Position numbers and translations under genes: made by a program. A DNA stretch of 64,000 nt from positions 4,402,001 to 4,466,000 of the forward strand of contig OY729512.2 of assembly GCA_963422445.2 (NCBI GenBank). Direction: 5' to 3'. Under the pieces are notes generated by a model. That model saw nothing but the letters and a program-made list of their open reading frames with translations, had not been told where the DNA came from and searched no databases. Of this stretch, positions 26,859 to 36,868 are shown one piece after another (within the stretch, counting starts at the first letter, position 1; each line of letters starts with the position of its first letter). The DNA is from G963422445 sp963422445. GTDB lineage: Bacteria > Pseudomonadota > Alphaproteobacteria > Thalassobaculales > Thalassobaculaceae.

Positions 26859-28356
26859 GAACCTCTTGCAAAATTCCTGTCCCCAGGGTCCGGTGAGCCC
26901 GGATCGGTCGGTTGCTTCCGTTCACCTCTGCACCTGGAGGTCGGAATCCATGGATTCGCGGTGTCTCATCAGAGACGATGAGAACAAACAGGGACCTTTG
27001 CGGACATCGGGACACGCCTCTCCGGGCCACTCTCTTCGAGAGGGCCGCGAAGGGTCGGTATGCGTTGTCGGAGCCGCGCTATGGGGCGGCGAGACGTATC
27101 AACTGGTCTGCCGCCAGGGCCAGGATGCCGAACATGAGATGGCAGGCGACCTTGGAATATCCACGGACGCGGACATGGCGCCCGCCACACTCATCCTTGA
27201 GGCGGGCGTTGGTCCTCTCGACACCGGACCGGATCCGGACCCGCACGGTCTCGGGATCGACATGGCCTATTGCACGCCGGGCCCGGGCCTCCCGGTCTCG
27301 CTCCTCCTTGAGGTCCTTGTCCCGGCGCGGATTGACATCGATGATCGGCACATGGCCAAGCCGTTCGCTCATCTGGTAGATCTCCCTGGCATCATAGGCC
27401 GCGTCCATGAGATCGTAGAGATTGGTCACACGCCCGGCGGTCATCATCGCCAGCGGGATCGCGACCTGGCTGTCATGGACGGATGCCGCGGTGAGGATGG
27501 TACTCAGCGGCACCCCGCAGTCTGCTGTGTCGATAGGCAGCTTGTCATCGCGCCAAGCCTCCAGGACCCCCTTGGCAGTCTTCTTTGCCCCGTGATCGCA
27601 GACCTTCGGCAGCGCGTCGAGCATCTCATCGAGATCCATCCCGTTCGCTTGCTGTTCGAGACGCCCAGGCTCCTTCGTCCTCTCCTCGCCCTTGCGGGGC
27701 CGGCCGCGCTTGCGGTTCGGCGTCCTGGCCTTCGGCGTCGGGGCCGGCGTCTCCCGGGCCTCGATGGCCGTCGGGTCCTTCGACACGTGGCCGATGAGCG
27801 CGTCGCCCAGTGTCTCTGCAACCAGAGCCGCGTGCATTCTCTCCGGAAGACGGGATTGCGACCATTCGGCAAACGCCCGCGAAAACGTCGCTTCACGCGG
27901 GATCTCCGCGACACGCGACCAGCCGCACAGCCGGCGCAACGTCGGGTCCACCTTGAGCCTGTCGATCAGGTGGCGGGTCGTCGGCAGACCCCACACCGCC
28001 TTGGCGATGAAGCCACGGGCCAGCGCCTGGCGATCCTCCCGGGACCGACCCGGACCGGTCCACACATCATCGACGAAGCCCTCCACCTTGACGAGATCGA
28101 GAGCTGTCACGAAACGCTTGTGCGTCTCCAGGAGAGGACCGACCGCCTCGGCCAACGCAGGGAAAAGGTCCCCTTGAAATCGGCGCCAGAGATCGGATAG
28201 GGTCGAGCCAAGGGTCATCGGGGTCACCTCCTCGGTATCTTGTTGTTGTGGAAACACAACAGACCACGAGGTGGCTCCGAAACCCAGGCCCTCGACAAAA
28301 AAATCGGCCTCGAGAAGGCAAAAAACTGGTCGGGCCGGCAATTTTGCAAGAAGCTC
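26859..28356 (-). mobile_element. IS1182/IS5-like insertion sequence (1498 bp) interrupting hsdR
   Basis: The ends are inverted repeats differing at two of 17 positions: GAACCTCTTGCAAAATT at the left and, inverted, GAGCTTCTTGCAAAATT at the right. The 4-bp direct repeat CCAT flanks it (26855-26858 and 28357-28360). Removing element and one CCAT rejoins the HsdR reading IARYH-GNAITT in frame, which independently confirms the boundaries. It contains one transposase gene. The family name is tentative. Confidence 0.8.
27079..28218 (-). CDS. Transposase of the 1498-bp element (IS1182/IS5-like)
   Basis: About 379 residues from ATG 28218 (MTLGSTLSDLW). The N-terminal DUF772-like region has GLPTTRHLIDRLKVDPTLRRLCGW and EATFSRAFAEW. 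The DDE-type core has PIDTADCGVPLSTILTAASVHDSQ, then DLMDAAYDAREI (second Asp), and VERTNARLKDECGGRHVRVRG with the Glu. A charged linker (RKRGRPRKGEERTKEPG) lies between them. The frame is open up to 28689, where it fuses by chance to hsdR text; that part is not transposase. The gene appears intact. Confidence 0.75.
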   Translation of the reverse strand: MTLGSTLSDLWRRFQGDLFPALAEAVGPLLETHKRFVTALDLVKVEGFVDDVWTGPGRSREDRQALARGFIAKAVWGLPTTRHLIDRLKVDPTLRRLCGWSRVAEIPREATFSRAFAEWSQSRLPERMHAALVAETLGDALIGHVSKDPTAIEARETPAPTPKARTPNRKRGRPRKGEERTKEPGRLEQQANGMDLDEMLDALPKVCDHGAKKTAKGVLEAWRDDKLPIDTADCGVPLSTILTAASVHDSQVAIPLAMMTAGRVTNLYDLMDAAYDAREIYQMSERLGHVPIIDVNPRRDKDLKEERDREARARRAIGHVDPETVRVRIRSGVERTNARLKDECGGRHVRVRGYSKVACHLMFGILALAADQLIRLAAP

Positions 28357-28800
28357 CCATGATAACGGGCAATTGTTTCCTCCAGCCGCTCGGAGAAAAA
28401 GCGGGTCTGGACAACGTTGATCCAGAGCGAATTTGACCATTGAGAAATTTACACGAGGCTTCCATGGCGAGATTCTCCTTTTCCATTCCTTGCCCTTGGC
28501 GAGTAATTCGTCGGAGAGGATGCAACTGTCCGGCGTCTCCAACCCGACGGCTTTGAGGATATCCATGATCACGGTAGAAACCACAGCGCGACAGACGACC
28601 TGTTGCACGGCCAAACTCCGTTCGGCTGATGTCCTGCCGGCCCTCAGCGCTCTTGGCGAGAGTCGCCCAGACAGTCTGGAAAACTCCAATCTCGTTCGTG
28701 GTTTTTCGAGTTTCGTCGCTGGCTACGGAAAGGGGCTGAGCCGCTGCAGGTCCAGTCCTGAAAACGGAACCCCGGATTCGGCAAATGCGCCGAGAACCTT
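28357..28800 (-). pseudogene. hsdR: hsdR upstream fragment, frameshifted
   Basis: Three phases on the minus strand together read as the region before the HsdR C-terminal domain: SDETRKTTNEIGVFQTVWATLAKSAEG, then LAVQQVVCRAVVSTVIMDILKAVGLETPDSCILSDELLA (in pieces), then MEKENLAMEASCKFLNGQIRS, then INVVQTRFFSERLEETIARYH up to the inserted element. At least three phase changes show it was decaying independently of the insertions. The upstream limit near 28800 is approximate; I do not recognise HsdR text beyond it, so the N-terminal nuclease and motor domains are missing. Confidence 0.75.
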
Positions 28801-29145
28801 GAAAAAAAGCCTTACCATTGAAGCCCCGCTCGGCAAGCGTCCCGCCAGGACACGCTTCGTTGAGCACGACCCCAGTCCGGACCGTTCACATGGGAGGCAT
28901 AAGGCGGCTTCCTTACTGATCTCGCCCACAGCCTGTCATAGCCGTTCGCGATGACGATGGAACTCAGGTGTCGAACGAGTCGCGTATTCGACAATAATAC
29001 AGGGTGTTTTCAAATGCACTGGCCGTGCCAGGCAGGGCGGATTTGTGCATTGAGCTTTATTCTGGTCTGACAACAAGTTGCCCGGAATACTGGATTTCCT
29101 CGCCGCGTTCTGGTATGAGTGCCGCGAGGCAATCGTGGGGGCGGG
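28801..29145. other. Unassigned sequence between hsdR remnant and DruA-like remnant
   Basis: About 345 bp. Short frames on both strands show no recognisable family, ribosome-binding site or repeat. It may hold further hsdR decay and the left end of the ISAs1-type element, but I could not find an inverted repeat matching the right side. Confidence 0.4.
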
Positions 29146-29745
29146 GGCGCCGTGGTGGTTTTTTCCAAGGTGGCCGTCGACATCGTGGCGGCGCAGGATG
29201 AGGTCCGGTTTCGGGATTTGATGCGGGCGCACCACTAGCTCGGCGCAGTGCCGGGGATGGGTGAGACGGTGCGTTATGTCGCCCATCATGAAGGGCGGTG
29301 GCTGGCGCTGGCGGTGTTCTCGGCGCCAGTGCTGAAGTGCGGCGCGCGCGACCGGTGGATCGGCTGGGACTACGGCGTCCAATTCGCCCGGCTGCACTTG
29401 GTCACCACCAACTCGCGGTTTCTGATTCTCCCCGGTGGCCCGCGCAAGCTCGGCTCGCGGGTGCTTTCGCTGTGCATGCGCCGCCTGGTGCGCGACTGGC
29501 CGGCCTGCTTCGGACACGAGCTGCTTCTGGCCGAGACCTTCGTCGACCCGGGGCTCTTTCGGAGCACCGTCTACCGCGCCGCCAACGGGGTTGAGGTCGG
29601 GCGAACCGGTGGTTTTGCCCGTGACGGGCACGGCTACAGCGAGCACGCCCGGCCCAAGCTCGTGTTCCTTCATCCCCTGTGCCGGCGCGCGGGCCCGGCT
29701 TGGGGCCGCCCAGCGCGAGGCCGGCCTTCGACATGGAGTGCCCAA
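29146..29745 (+). pseudogene. DruA/DUF4338-like protein, truncated and interrupted
   Basis: The frame reads VVVFSKVAVDIVAAQDEVRFRDLMRAHH, then a TAG at 29236-29238 where a Tyr would be expected, then LGAVPGMGETVRYVA, FSAPVLKCGARDRWIGW, NSRFLILPGGP, LGSRVLSLCMRRLVRDW, ETFVDPGLFRSTVYRAANGVEVGRT. It shares RFLILP, LGS, RRL-DW, ETFV and VYRA with the complete DruA-like protein at 49315-50196, but lacks the first about 100 residues. The ISAs1 transposase begins immediately after it in another frame. The family is best known from the Druantia anti-phage system; its role next to transposases is not established. Confidence 0.7.
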
Positions 29746-29746
29746 G

Positions 29747-30921
29747 ATGACACTCACCGCCGCACAGATGCGCTCCCTGCCCGAGTTCTTCCACGGCATC
29801 GACGACCCCCGCCGGCGCCAGGGACGGCGCCATGCGCTGGCCACGGTGCTGGCGCTTGCCGCCGCGGCGACGCTGTGCGGCATGCGTGGCTACAAGGCCA
29901 TCAGCGAATGGGTCGACAATCTCAGCCCCCGGGCGCTAGACCGCTTCCGCGTGCGCCGCCGCGACGGCCACTACCGGGTGCCGAGCCTGTCGGCGATGCG
30001 AAGGCTGCTCATCCGCGTCGACCCCGCCCAGCGCGACGCCGCCCAGCGCGCGTGGCACCACACCCATGGCTCAGGCGACAGCGCGCTGGCCATCGACGGC
30101 AAGACCATCCGCGGCGCCATCGATGACGAGGGACACCAGACCCACGTGCTCGGCATCGTCGGTCACGACTCCAAGGCACCATGGGGGCAAAAAATCGGTC
30201 TGAAGCCGGGGGCCGGCGACACCGAGAAGCGCACCAACGAGATCGGCACCATCATCCCCCTCCTCGAGACGCTGCCCGACATCGAAGGGCGCACCATTAC
30301 CGCCGATGCGCTGCTCACCCAGCGCGCGCTGGCCACCTATCTCCTCGACCGCGGCGCCGACTCTCTGTTCACCGTCAAGGGCAATCAACCGACGCTGCGG
30401 GACGATATCCGCCTGACCCTCGACGAGTGCATCGCCCGGCGCCCCCGGACTTCGCCGTCGAGACCCCCAAGCCCGAGCACGGGCGCCGTGAGCGGCGCTG
30501 CATCTGGGCGTCGTGCGAACTCAACGACTACGTGAACTGCCCCGACGTCGCACAGGTCTTCGCCGGGCGCCGCGAGACCGTCGAGGTCAAGTCCGGCAAG
30601 CGCCGCTGCGAGACCGCCTATGGGCTCACCAGCCTGACCCCGCAGGCCGCATCCCCGCAACGACTGCTCACCCTCAATCGCGGGCACTGGACGATCGAGG
30701 CAACTCACCACATCCTCGACTGGAGCTTCGACGAGGACCGCAGCCGCACCGGGCACGGTCCAGAGACCATGACCCGACTGCGCCGCTTCGCCATCGGCCT
30801 CATCAAGCGGCGCGGGCGCGGCGGCGCCCAGACCATGCGCAATCTCGCCAGGAACCCGCGCCACGTCCTCGACTTCCTGAAAATGACCGCGAACACCAGC
30901 CCGCGGACAGCGCCTGGCTGA
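29747..30921 (+). pseudogene. ISAs1-family transposase, one frameshift
   Basis: ATG 29747 gives MTLTAAQMRSLPEFFHGIDDPRR, the standard ISAs1 start. The DDE core follows: LAIDGKTIRGA (first Asp), ITADALLTQR (second Asp), FTVKGNQPTL, and after a phase change LNRGHWTIEATHHILDWSFDEDRS with the Glu. The frame changes at a C5 run (30442-30446), consistent with loss of one base. Without it the protein would be about 390 residues, normal for the family. It directly follows the DruA-like remnant and the two were probably one element; the inverted ends were not found. Confidence 0.8.
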
Positions 30922-31464
30922 GCGCTCCTTCGGGCCGACTTCGCCGCTTCGCCGCCAACCCTGCGAACCCGAGGAGCGACCGGTCATGCCCGGGTCTCGC
31001 CGTAACCGGCGGTCCCGGTCGAGGAAATCGCCATCGCAGCGCACCATAGCCATCAATCCGCCGGACAAGATCCAAAACGGCGCCGACAACACCCGGGGCT
31101 CCTGCTTGAAAAACCCCGATCGGAGACGAAAATTAGAACGAATTTGCCGTGCGTGCCAGGACGGTCCCAGTCGTGACTACGCCGGTACTCGAATTCTACC
31201 GCGACCAATCGCATAACACCATAGGCATCGTCTGGCTTACAGCTCTGTCAACACCAACGTCAAACGCTGCTCTTCCGGCAACGCCCACGCCAGCCGGAGC
31301 AGTTCCTCCGCCATTTCAGACTCCGGGTCCACGGCGTCAAAAACGTTCCGACGGCGGCAGGGATTCGCCGCGGCTGCAACCGATTCAGCGATTTCCACAG
31401 ACTTGCCCACAGATATCTTCCTCTGGCCGGTCGTCTGCGGTACCCATGACCGCCTGCTAGGCCG
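30922..31464. other. Region upstream of uvrA with a possible minus-strand ORF remnant
   Basis: About 540 bp. The only coding-like stretch is on the minus strand, about 31237-31480, ending at a TAA. Its text, NVFDAVDPESEMAEELLRL then AWALPEEQRLTLVLTEL, resembles the start of a sigma-factor region 4 (ALPEEQR-type) but stops abruptly and has no clear ATG start. It may be a short hypothetical gene or a remnant. No ISAs1 right-end repeat was identified in the remainder. Confidence 0.3.
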
Positions 31465-31470
31465 TATAAT
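31465..31470 (+). promoter_or_regulatory. Candidate -10 element for uvrA
   Basis: A perfect TATAAT lies 25 bp upstream of the first ATG of uvrA. The hexamer 17 bp further upstream (ACCCAT) is a poor -35 match. No GTTC-N7-GTTC alphaproteobacterial LexA box was seen between here and the start, although uvrA is often SOS-regulated. Confidence 0.4.
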
Positions 31471-31494
31471 GCCGAAAAACGCCTACCAATTGTC

Positions 31495-34376
31495 ATGAGG
31501 GCCGTCATTGACACCATGGACAGTATTTCGGAAATGACTGCGATCCGGGTCCGAGGGGCCCGAGAGCACAATCTCGACAACATCGATGTCAACGTCCCCC
31601 GTAATACCCTGGTCGTGATCACCGGACCGAGCGGCTCCGGCAAGTCCTCACTTGCCTTCGATACGATCTATGCCGAAGGTCAGCGGCGCTATGTCGAAAG
31701 CCTTTCCGCCTACGCTCGACAGTTTCTCGAACTGATGCAGAAACCCGATGTCGACCTGATTGAAGGCCTGTCGCCGGCGATCTCCATCGAACAGAAAACG
31801 ACATCGCGCAATCCGCGCTCGACCGTCGGCACAGTCACCGAGATCTATGACTATCTGCGCGTGCTTTTTGCCCGAATCGGCACGCCCTATTCACCGGCGA
31901 CCGGCCTGCCGATCGAGAGCCAGACCGTCAGCCAGATGGTCGACAGAATCATGGCCTTGCCGGAAGGATCACGCCTTTACCTGCTGGCCCCGATCGCCCG
32001 TGGCCGAAAGGGCGAATTCCGGCGCGAAATCGCCGACCTTCGCAAGCGTGGCTTTCAACGGATCAAGATCGATGGCAAGTTGTTCGAGATCGACGATATC
32101 CCGGTCCTCGACAAGAAGTACAAGCACGATATCGAGGTCGTGGTCGACCGGCTGATCGTGCGAGAAGGCTTGCAGACGCGACTTGCCGATTCCATCGAGA
32201 CCGCACTCGCGCTCTCGGACGGTCTGCTGTTTGTGGAAGACGCCACGACCGGCACCCGACACACGTTCTCGGCCAGGTTTGCCTGCCCGGTATCCGGCTT
32301 CACGATCGACGAGATAGAGCCGCGGCTGTTCTCCTTCAACAATCCGTTCGGTGCCTGTCCAACCTGCAGCGGTCTTGGCACCAGCCTGTATTTCGAGCGC
32401 GACCTGATCATCCCGGATCCGGGCAAGTCGTTGCAGGACGACGCCATAGCGCCCTGGGCCAATGCAACGAAATACCATCAACAAACCCTCGAGAGCATAG
32501 CCCGACACTTCAAGGTCAAGATGACTACCCCGTTCGCCAAACTCCCGCGTATCGTTCAGGACGCGGTGCTGAACGGCACCGGCAATATCCCGGTAACGAT
32601 GACCTATGACGACGGGCTGCGCAGCTACGAGACGAGAAAGCCTTTCGAAGGCCTGATTCCACATCTCGAACGGCGCTTCCGGGAAACCGACTCACCCCGC
32701 ATACGCGACGAGCTGTCCCGCTTTCAATCCGCCACGGACTGCGAGGCGTGTGGCGGCCAACGGCTCAAGCCAGCTGCGCTCGCCGTCAAGATCGCAAGAT
32801 TGACGATTCACGAGATCACCCAGAAATCGATCAGCGAGGCGTCAAATGGTTTTCGGGTCTGGAGGATCACCTGACCGACAAACAGCGCGAGATCGCCAAT
32901 CGCATCCTGCGGGAGATCGAAGAACGACTCGGGTTCCTCAACAATGTCGGGCTCGGTTATCTGACCCTGTCACGCGCATCCGGAACGCTTTCCGGCGGCG
33001 AAAGCCAACGGATCCGGCTTGCCTCGCAAATCGGATCCGGCTTGACCGGCGTCCTTTACGTCCTCGACGAACCTTCAATCGGCCTGCACCAACGCGACAA
33101 TCATCGCCTCCTCGCGACCCTGAAACGGCTGCGCGATCTCGACAATACCGTCATCGTGGTCGAACATGACGAGGATGCCATCCGCAATGCCGACCATGTC
33201 ATCGATATGGGCCCGGGTGCCGGCGCGCACGGTGGTCAAGTCGTCGCCCACGGCACGCCGGATGAGGTCATACGGTCGCCTGAAAGCCTGACCGGCCAGT
33301 ACCTGGCCGGTCTGAAACAGATTCCGGTCCCTGCGCAACGACGGCCCGGCAAGCGCGGCGCCCGGCTGGGATTGCGGGGGGCGAAAGCCAACAATCTGCA
33401 AAACATAGACGTGACATTCCCGCTCGGAACGCTGATTTGCGTAACCGGAGTATCCGGGAGCGGCAAGTCCTCGCTAATCATCGAAACCTTGTGGAAGGCC
33501 GCGGCCCGGCGCCTCAACAGGGCCCGAGAAAATCCCGGTGCATACAAGGTCATCGAAGGTCTCGAGCACCTCGACAAAGTCGTTGATATCGATCAATCGC
33601 CGATCGGCCGCACGCCTCGTTCCAATCCGGCAACCTACACTGGTGCATTCACACCGATTCGCGACTGGTTTGCCAATCTTCCGGAAGCAAAGGCGCGTGG
33701 CTATCAACCCGGGCGGTTCTCATTCAATGTCGTGGGTGGCCGGTGCGAAGCTTGTCAGGGTGACGGGGTGATCAAGATCGAAATGCACTTCCTGGCTGAC
33801 GTGTATGTCCGCTGCGATGTCTGCTGGGGCCTGCGTTACAACCGCGAAACCCTGGAAGTCCGCTACCGGGACAAATCGATCGCCGACATTCTCGACATGA
33901 CGGTCGATCAATGCTCCGACTTCTTCAAGGCCGTACCGTCGATCCGCAACAAGATGGTGACCTTGCAGTCCGTCGGCCTCGGTTACATCAAGGTCGGACA
34001 ACAGGCAACGACACTGTCCGGCGGAGAAGCCCAGCGCGTCAAGCTGGCCAAGGAATTGTCACGGCGGGCAACCGGCAAGACTCTCTATATTCTCGACGAA
34101 CCCACCACCGGACTGCATTTCGAGGACATCCGCAATCTGCTTGCCGTCCTGCATCGTCTGGTTGACCAGGGGAACACCGTCATCGTCATCGAGCACAATC
34201 TCGAGGTCATCAAGACCTCCGACTGGATCATCGATCTCGGCCCGGAGGGCGGTGCCGGCGGCGGCCGAATTGTCGCCACAGGTGTGCCCGAGACCGTCGC
34301 TGGAACCCCAGGAAGTTATACCGGCCAGTACCTGTTGCCGTATCTTGAGCCGCAGGTTCAGAAACGATCGGCCTGA
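31495..34376 (+). CDS. uvrA: Excinuclease ABC subunit UvrA, interrupted by a one-base frameshift
   Basis: Two frames cover one UvrA of about 959 residues. The first (31495-32874) has Walker A GPSGSGKSSLAFDTIYAEG, the FACPVSGFTI and FGACPTCSGLG zinc/insertion text and CGGQRLK. The second (open from 32748) begins matching at VKWFSGLEDHLTDKQREIA and has LSGGESQRIRLASQ, LDEPSIGLHQRDN, GVSGSGKSSL, CEACQGDGVIKIEMHFL, VRCDVC, LSGGEAQRVKLAKE and LDEPTTGLHFED. The phases meet at 32838-32843, where GAGGCGTC would read correctly as GAGGCCGTC. All motifs are intact, so this is either a very recent mutation or an assembly error. Start could also be ATG 31516. Confidence 0.9.
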
Positions 34377-34377
34377 C

Positions 34378-35781
34378 ATGCCGGGCATGCCCAAAACCCG
34401 GAACGGACAACGGGTTCACGTCATTGGCGGCGGCCTCGCCGGTTGCGAGGCTGCATGGCAGGTCGCAGAGAACGGCGTTCCGGTAACGCTTCACGAGATG
34501 CGGCCAGAACGCATGACCGATGCTCATCAGGGTGGCGGCCTCGCCGAACTGGTCTGCTCGAATTCGTTTCGCTCCGACGATCATATCTCCAACGCTGTCG
34601 GCGTCCTGCATCAGGAGATGCGCTGCTGCAGCTCCCTGATCATGGCGGCCGCCGATGGCGCACGGGTTCCTGCCGGTTCAGCTCTGGCGGTCGATCGTGA
34701 TGCGTTTTCCAGCGCGATCGAGGAGAGAATCCTAGCAACGCCGAACATCTCACTGCAACGGCACGAAGTGACAGGACTTCCCCCCGAGGACTGGGACAAC
34801 GTCATTATCGCGACCGGTCCGCTGACCGCACCCCGGCTTGCCGACGCGGTCAACCGCCTGACCGATGTGGACGCCATCGCGTTTTTCGATGCAATCGCGC
34901 CGATCGTGCATCGGCATAGCATCGATTTTTCCGTTGCCTGGTTTCAGTCGCGTTATGACAAGGGTGACGGGGCCGACTATATCAATTGCCCGATGAACGC
35001 CGCGGAATACGTGGCCTTTATCGACACATTGATTTCGGCCAAAACCATGGAGTTTCGCGAATGGGAGCGTGATACGCCGTATTTCGAGGGCTGCATGCCG
35101 ATCGAGATCATGGCCGGACGCGGCCCGGAGACGCTCAGATTCGGACCGATGAAGCCGGTCGGACTGACCGATCCGAGGACCGGAAAGCGGCCGCATGCGG
35201 TTGTGCAGCTACGTCAGGACAACGCGCTCGGTACGCTGTACAACATCGTCGGGTTTCAGACCAAGATGCGCCATGGCGAACAGATCCGGGTTTTCCGCAT
35301 GATCCCGGGTCTGGAAAATGCCGAGTTCGCAAGGCTTGGCGGCCTGCACCGCAATACCTTCATCAATGCGCCGCGTCTGCTTGACGCCGGGTTACGTCTT
35401 CACGCCGTGCCGCGGTTGCGGTTTGCCGGTCAGATTACTGGTGTCGAAGGTTATCTTGAAAGCGCTGCGATCGGCTTGCTGGCAGGACGTTTTGCCGCGG
35501 CTGACGCGCGCGGCGAAAAGCCTTCACCGCCTCCGCCAACGACCGCGTTGGGGGCGTTATTGTCGCATATCACGACCGGCGCAGACGCCCGGACATTTCA
35601 GCCGATGAATGTCAATTTCGGATTGTTTCCGCCGATCGATCCCGAAACCGACACCAAGGGAAAACGCGGCCGTTTGCGGGGGCGCGAGCGCAAGCAGGCA
35701 CTGGCCGCGCGGGCGCTCGCAGATATCGTGCTCTGGGCAGGGAGTCATACCAAACGCAAGTCATATGAACCGATACAGTGA
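34378..35781 (+). CDS. trmFO: tRNA (uracil-54-C5)-methyltransferase TrmFO (folate/FAD-dependent)
   Basis: 467 residues. TrmFO makes ribothymidine at U54 of tRNA using methylenetetrahydrofolate and FADH2. The N-terminal dinucleotide-binding motif is VIGGGLAGCEAAWQVA, followed by LHEMRPE, LAELVCSNSFRSDD and the conserved Cys motif FEGCMPIE. Later come GFQTKMRHGEQ, RNTFINAP, LRFAGQITGVEGYLESAA and MNVNFGLFPPI. ATG 34378 is 2 bp after the uvrA stop. An IS630 transposase ends only 11 bp past the stop codon, so the last residues (TKRKSYEPIQ) may come from insertion-element sequence. Confidence 0.93.
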   Translation: MPGMPKTRNGQRVHVIGGGLAGCEAAWQVAENGVPVTLHEMRPERMTDAHQGGGLAELVCSNSFRSDDHISNAVGVLHQEMRCCSSLIMAAADGARVPAGSALAVDRDAFSSAIEERILATPNISLQRHEVTGLPPEDWDNVIIATGPLTAPRLADAVNRLTDVDAIAFFDAIAPIVHRHSIDFSVAWFQSRYDKGDGADYINCPMNAAEYVAFIDTLISAKTMEFREWERDTPYFEGCMPIEIMAGRGPETLRFGPMKPVGLTDPRTGKRPHAVVQLRQDNALGTLYNIVGFQTKMRHGEQIRVFRMIPGLENAEFARLGGLHRNTFINAPRLLDAGLRLHAVPRLRFAGQITGVEGYLESAAIGLLAGRFAAADARGEKPSPPPPTTALGALLSHITTGADARTFQPMNVNFGLFPPIDPETDTKGKRGRLRGRERKQALAARALADIVLWAGSHTKRKSYEPIQ

Positions 35782-35791
35782 GGCATCGGGA

Positions 35792-36868
35792 TCAGCACGA
35801 TGGGGCTACGGCCCAGCTGCGCCGGGTCGTATTGGTGATGACGTCGGGCTGGTCGGTCAGCCATTGCCACCCCGTCCAGCAGGCGTCCCTCAGGGCGGAG
35901 ACATCCTTGAACACGCGGTTGGCGAAGCGGTTCGATTTCAGGAACAGAATGATCTGCTCCATCGGATTGAGTTCCGGACTGTAGGGCGGCAGATGCACGA
36001 GCGTCAGGTTGGGGGGAACGAGAAGGTCGCCCGAGCGATGCCAGCCCGCCCCGTCCAGCACAATCACGCCGTGCGCACCCGGCGCCACGGCCGCGCCGAT
36101 CGCCGCCAGATGCTCGTTCATCGACGCCGTGTTCGCCCTGTCCGCCACGTGGGCGATGCCGACGCCGCGCTCTGCGCAGGTGGCGCCGAACAGATAGACG
36201 TAGCCATAGCGATGGTCGCGCAGGATGCGCGGACGCTGCTTCCCATTCGCCCAGACCCGTGTCGTCATCCCCTTCTGGCCGATGCGCGCTTCGTCCTGGA
36301 ACCAGATTTCTATCGGACCCGCCAGCGCCTCAGAGCTGAGCGCCGACGTCAACTGTGCCTCGAACTCCGCCACGAACGACCTCTGCCGCTCCGCGTCGGC
36401 TTTGGGGTGGACCGGCCGCCCCGAGACAAAGCGAAACCCGGCCCTTCGGAGCATCATACGGGCACCGCTCTCCGTATAGATGACCCCGAAGGCCTCCTCG
36501 ATTTTCCGTAAGATGTCCTGAACGCGCCAGCGCGTCACACCGTCCCGCTCAAGCTCGGGACCCGCCTCGATCCAGGCGCCGATCTCGGCGATCTGCGCGT
36601 CCGTCAACCGGCCCTCGCTCCCGCCGCGCGGGAGATCCGCGAGGCCGTCGAAGCCCTCCGTGTTGTAGCGCAACACCCAGTCGCGCAGGATTTGAAGCTC
36701 CATGCCCTGCGCCCGAGCAGCCTCCGTGCGAGACGCACCCTCCATGATCATGGCGAGCGCACGCGCGCGCGACGCTTGCTTCGCGTCCCCGCAGTGCCTC
36801 GAAAGCGCGTGGAGCTCGTCCGCTGTGTGTGCCGTCCAGGTTATCGGCGTTGCCGCACTCATCGTCAT
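35792..36868 (-). CDS. IS630-family transposase, intact
   Basis: 358 residues. The N-terminal helix-turn-helix region has ELHALSRHCGDAKQASRARALAMIM and EAARAQGMELQILRDWVLRYN. The catalytic domain has IWFQDEARIGQKG (Asp), GVIVLDGAGWH (Asp) and YSPELNPMEQIILFLK (Glu), the classic IS630 DDE set. No frameshift is seen, so it may be active. It lies convergent with trmFO with an 11-bp gap, which implies the left end of the element is inside or at the end of trmFO. I could not define the inverted repeats or the TA target duplication. It differs clearly from the decayed IS630 transposase at 25698-26752. Confidence 0.9.
   Translation of the reverse strand: MTMSAATPITWTAHTADELHALSRHCGDAKQASRARALAMIMEGASRTEAARAQGMELQILRDWVLRYNTEGFDGLADLPRGGSEGRLTDAQIAEIGAWIEAGPELERDGVTRWRVQDILRKIEEAFGVIYTESGARMMLRRAGFRFVSGRPVHPKADAERQRSFVAEFEAQLTSALSSEALAGPIEIWFQDEARIGQKGMTTRVWANGKQRPRILRDHRYGYVYLFGATCAERGVGIAHVADRANTASMNEHLAAIGAAVAPGAHGVIVLDGAGWHRSGDLLVPPNLTLVHLPPYSPELNPMEQIILFLKSNRFANRVFKDVSALRDACWTGWQWLTDQPDVITNTTRRSWAVAPSC

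Noticed and set aside
25004..31494. LexA (SOS) box between ssb and uvrA
   Set aside because: No GTTC-N7-GTTC pair was found near either start; the original shared intergenic region has been broken up by insertions.
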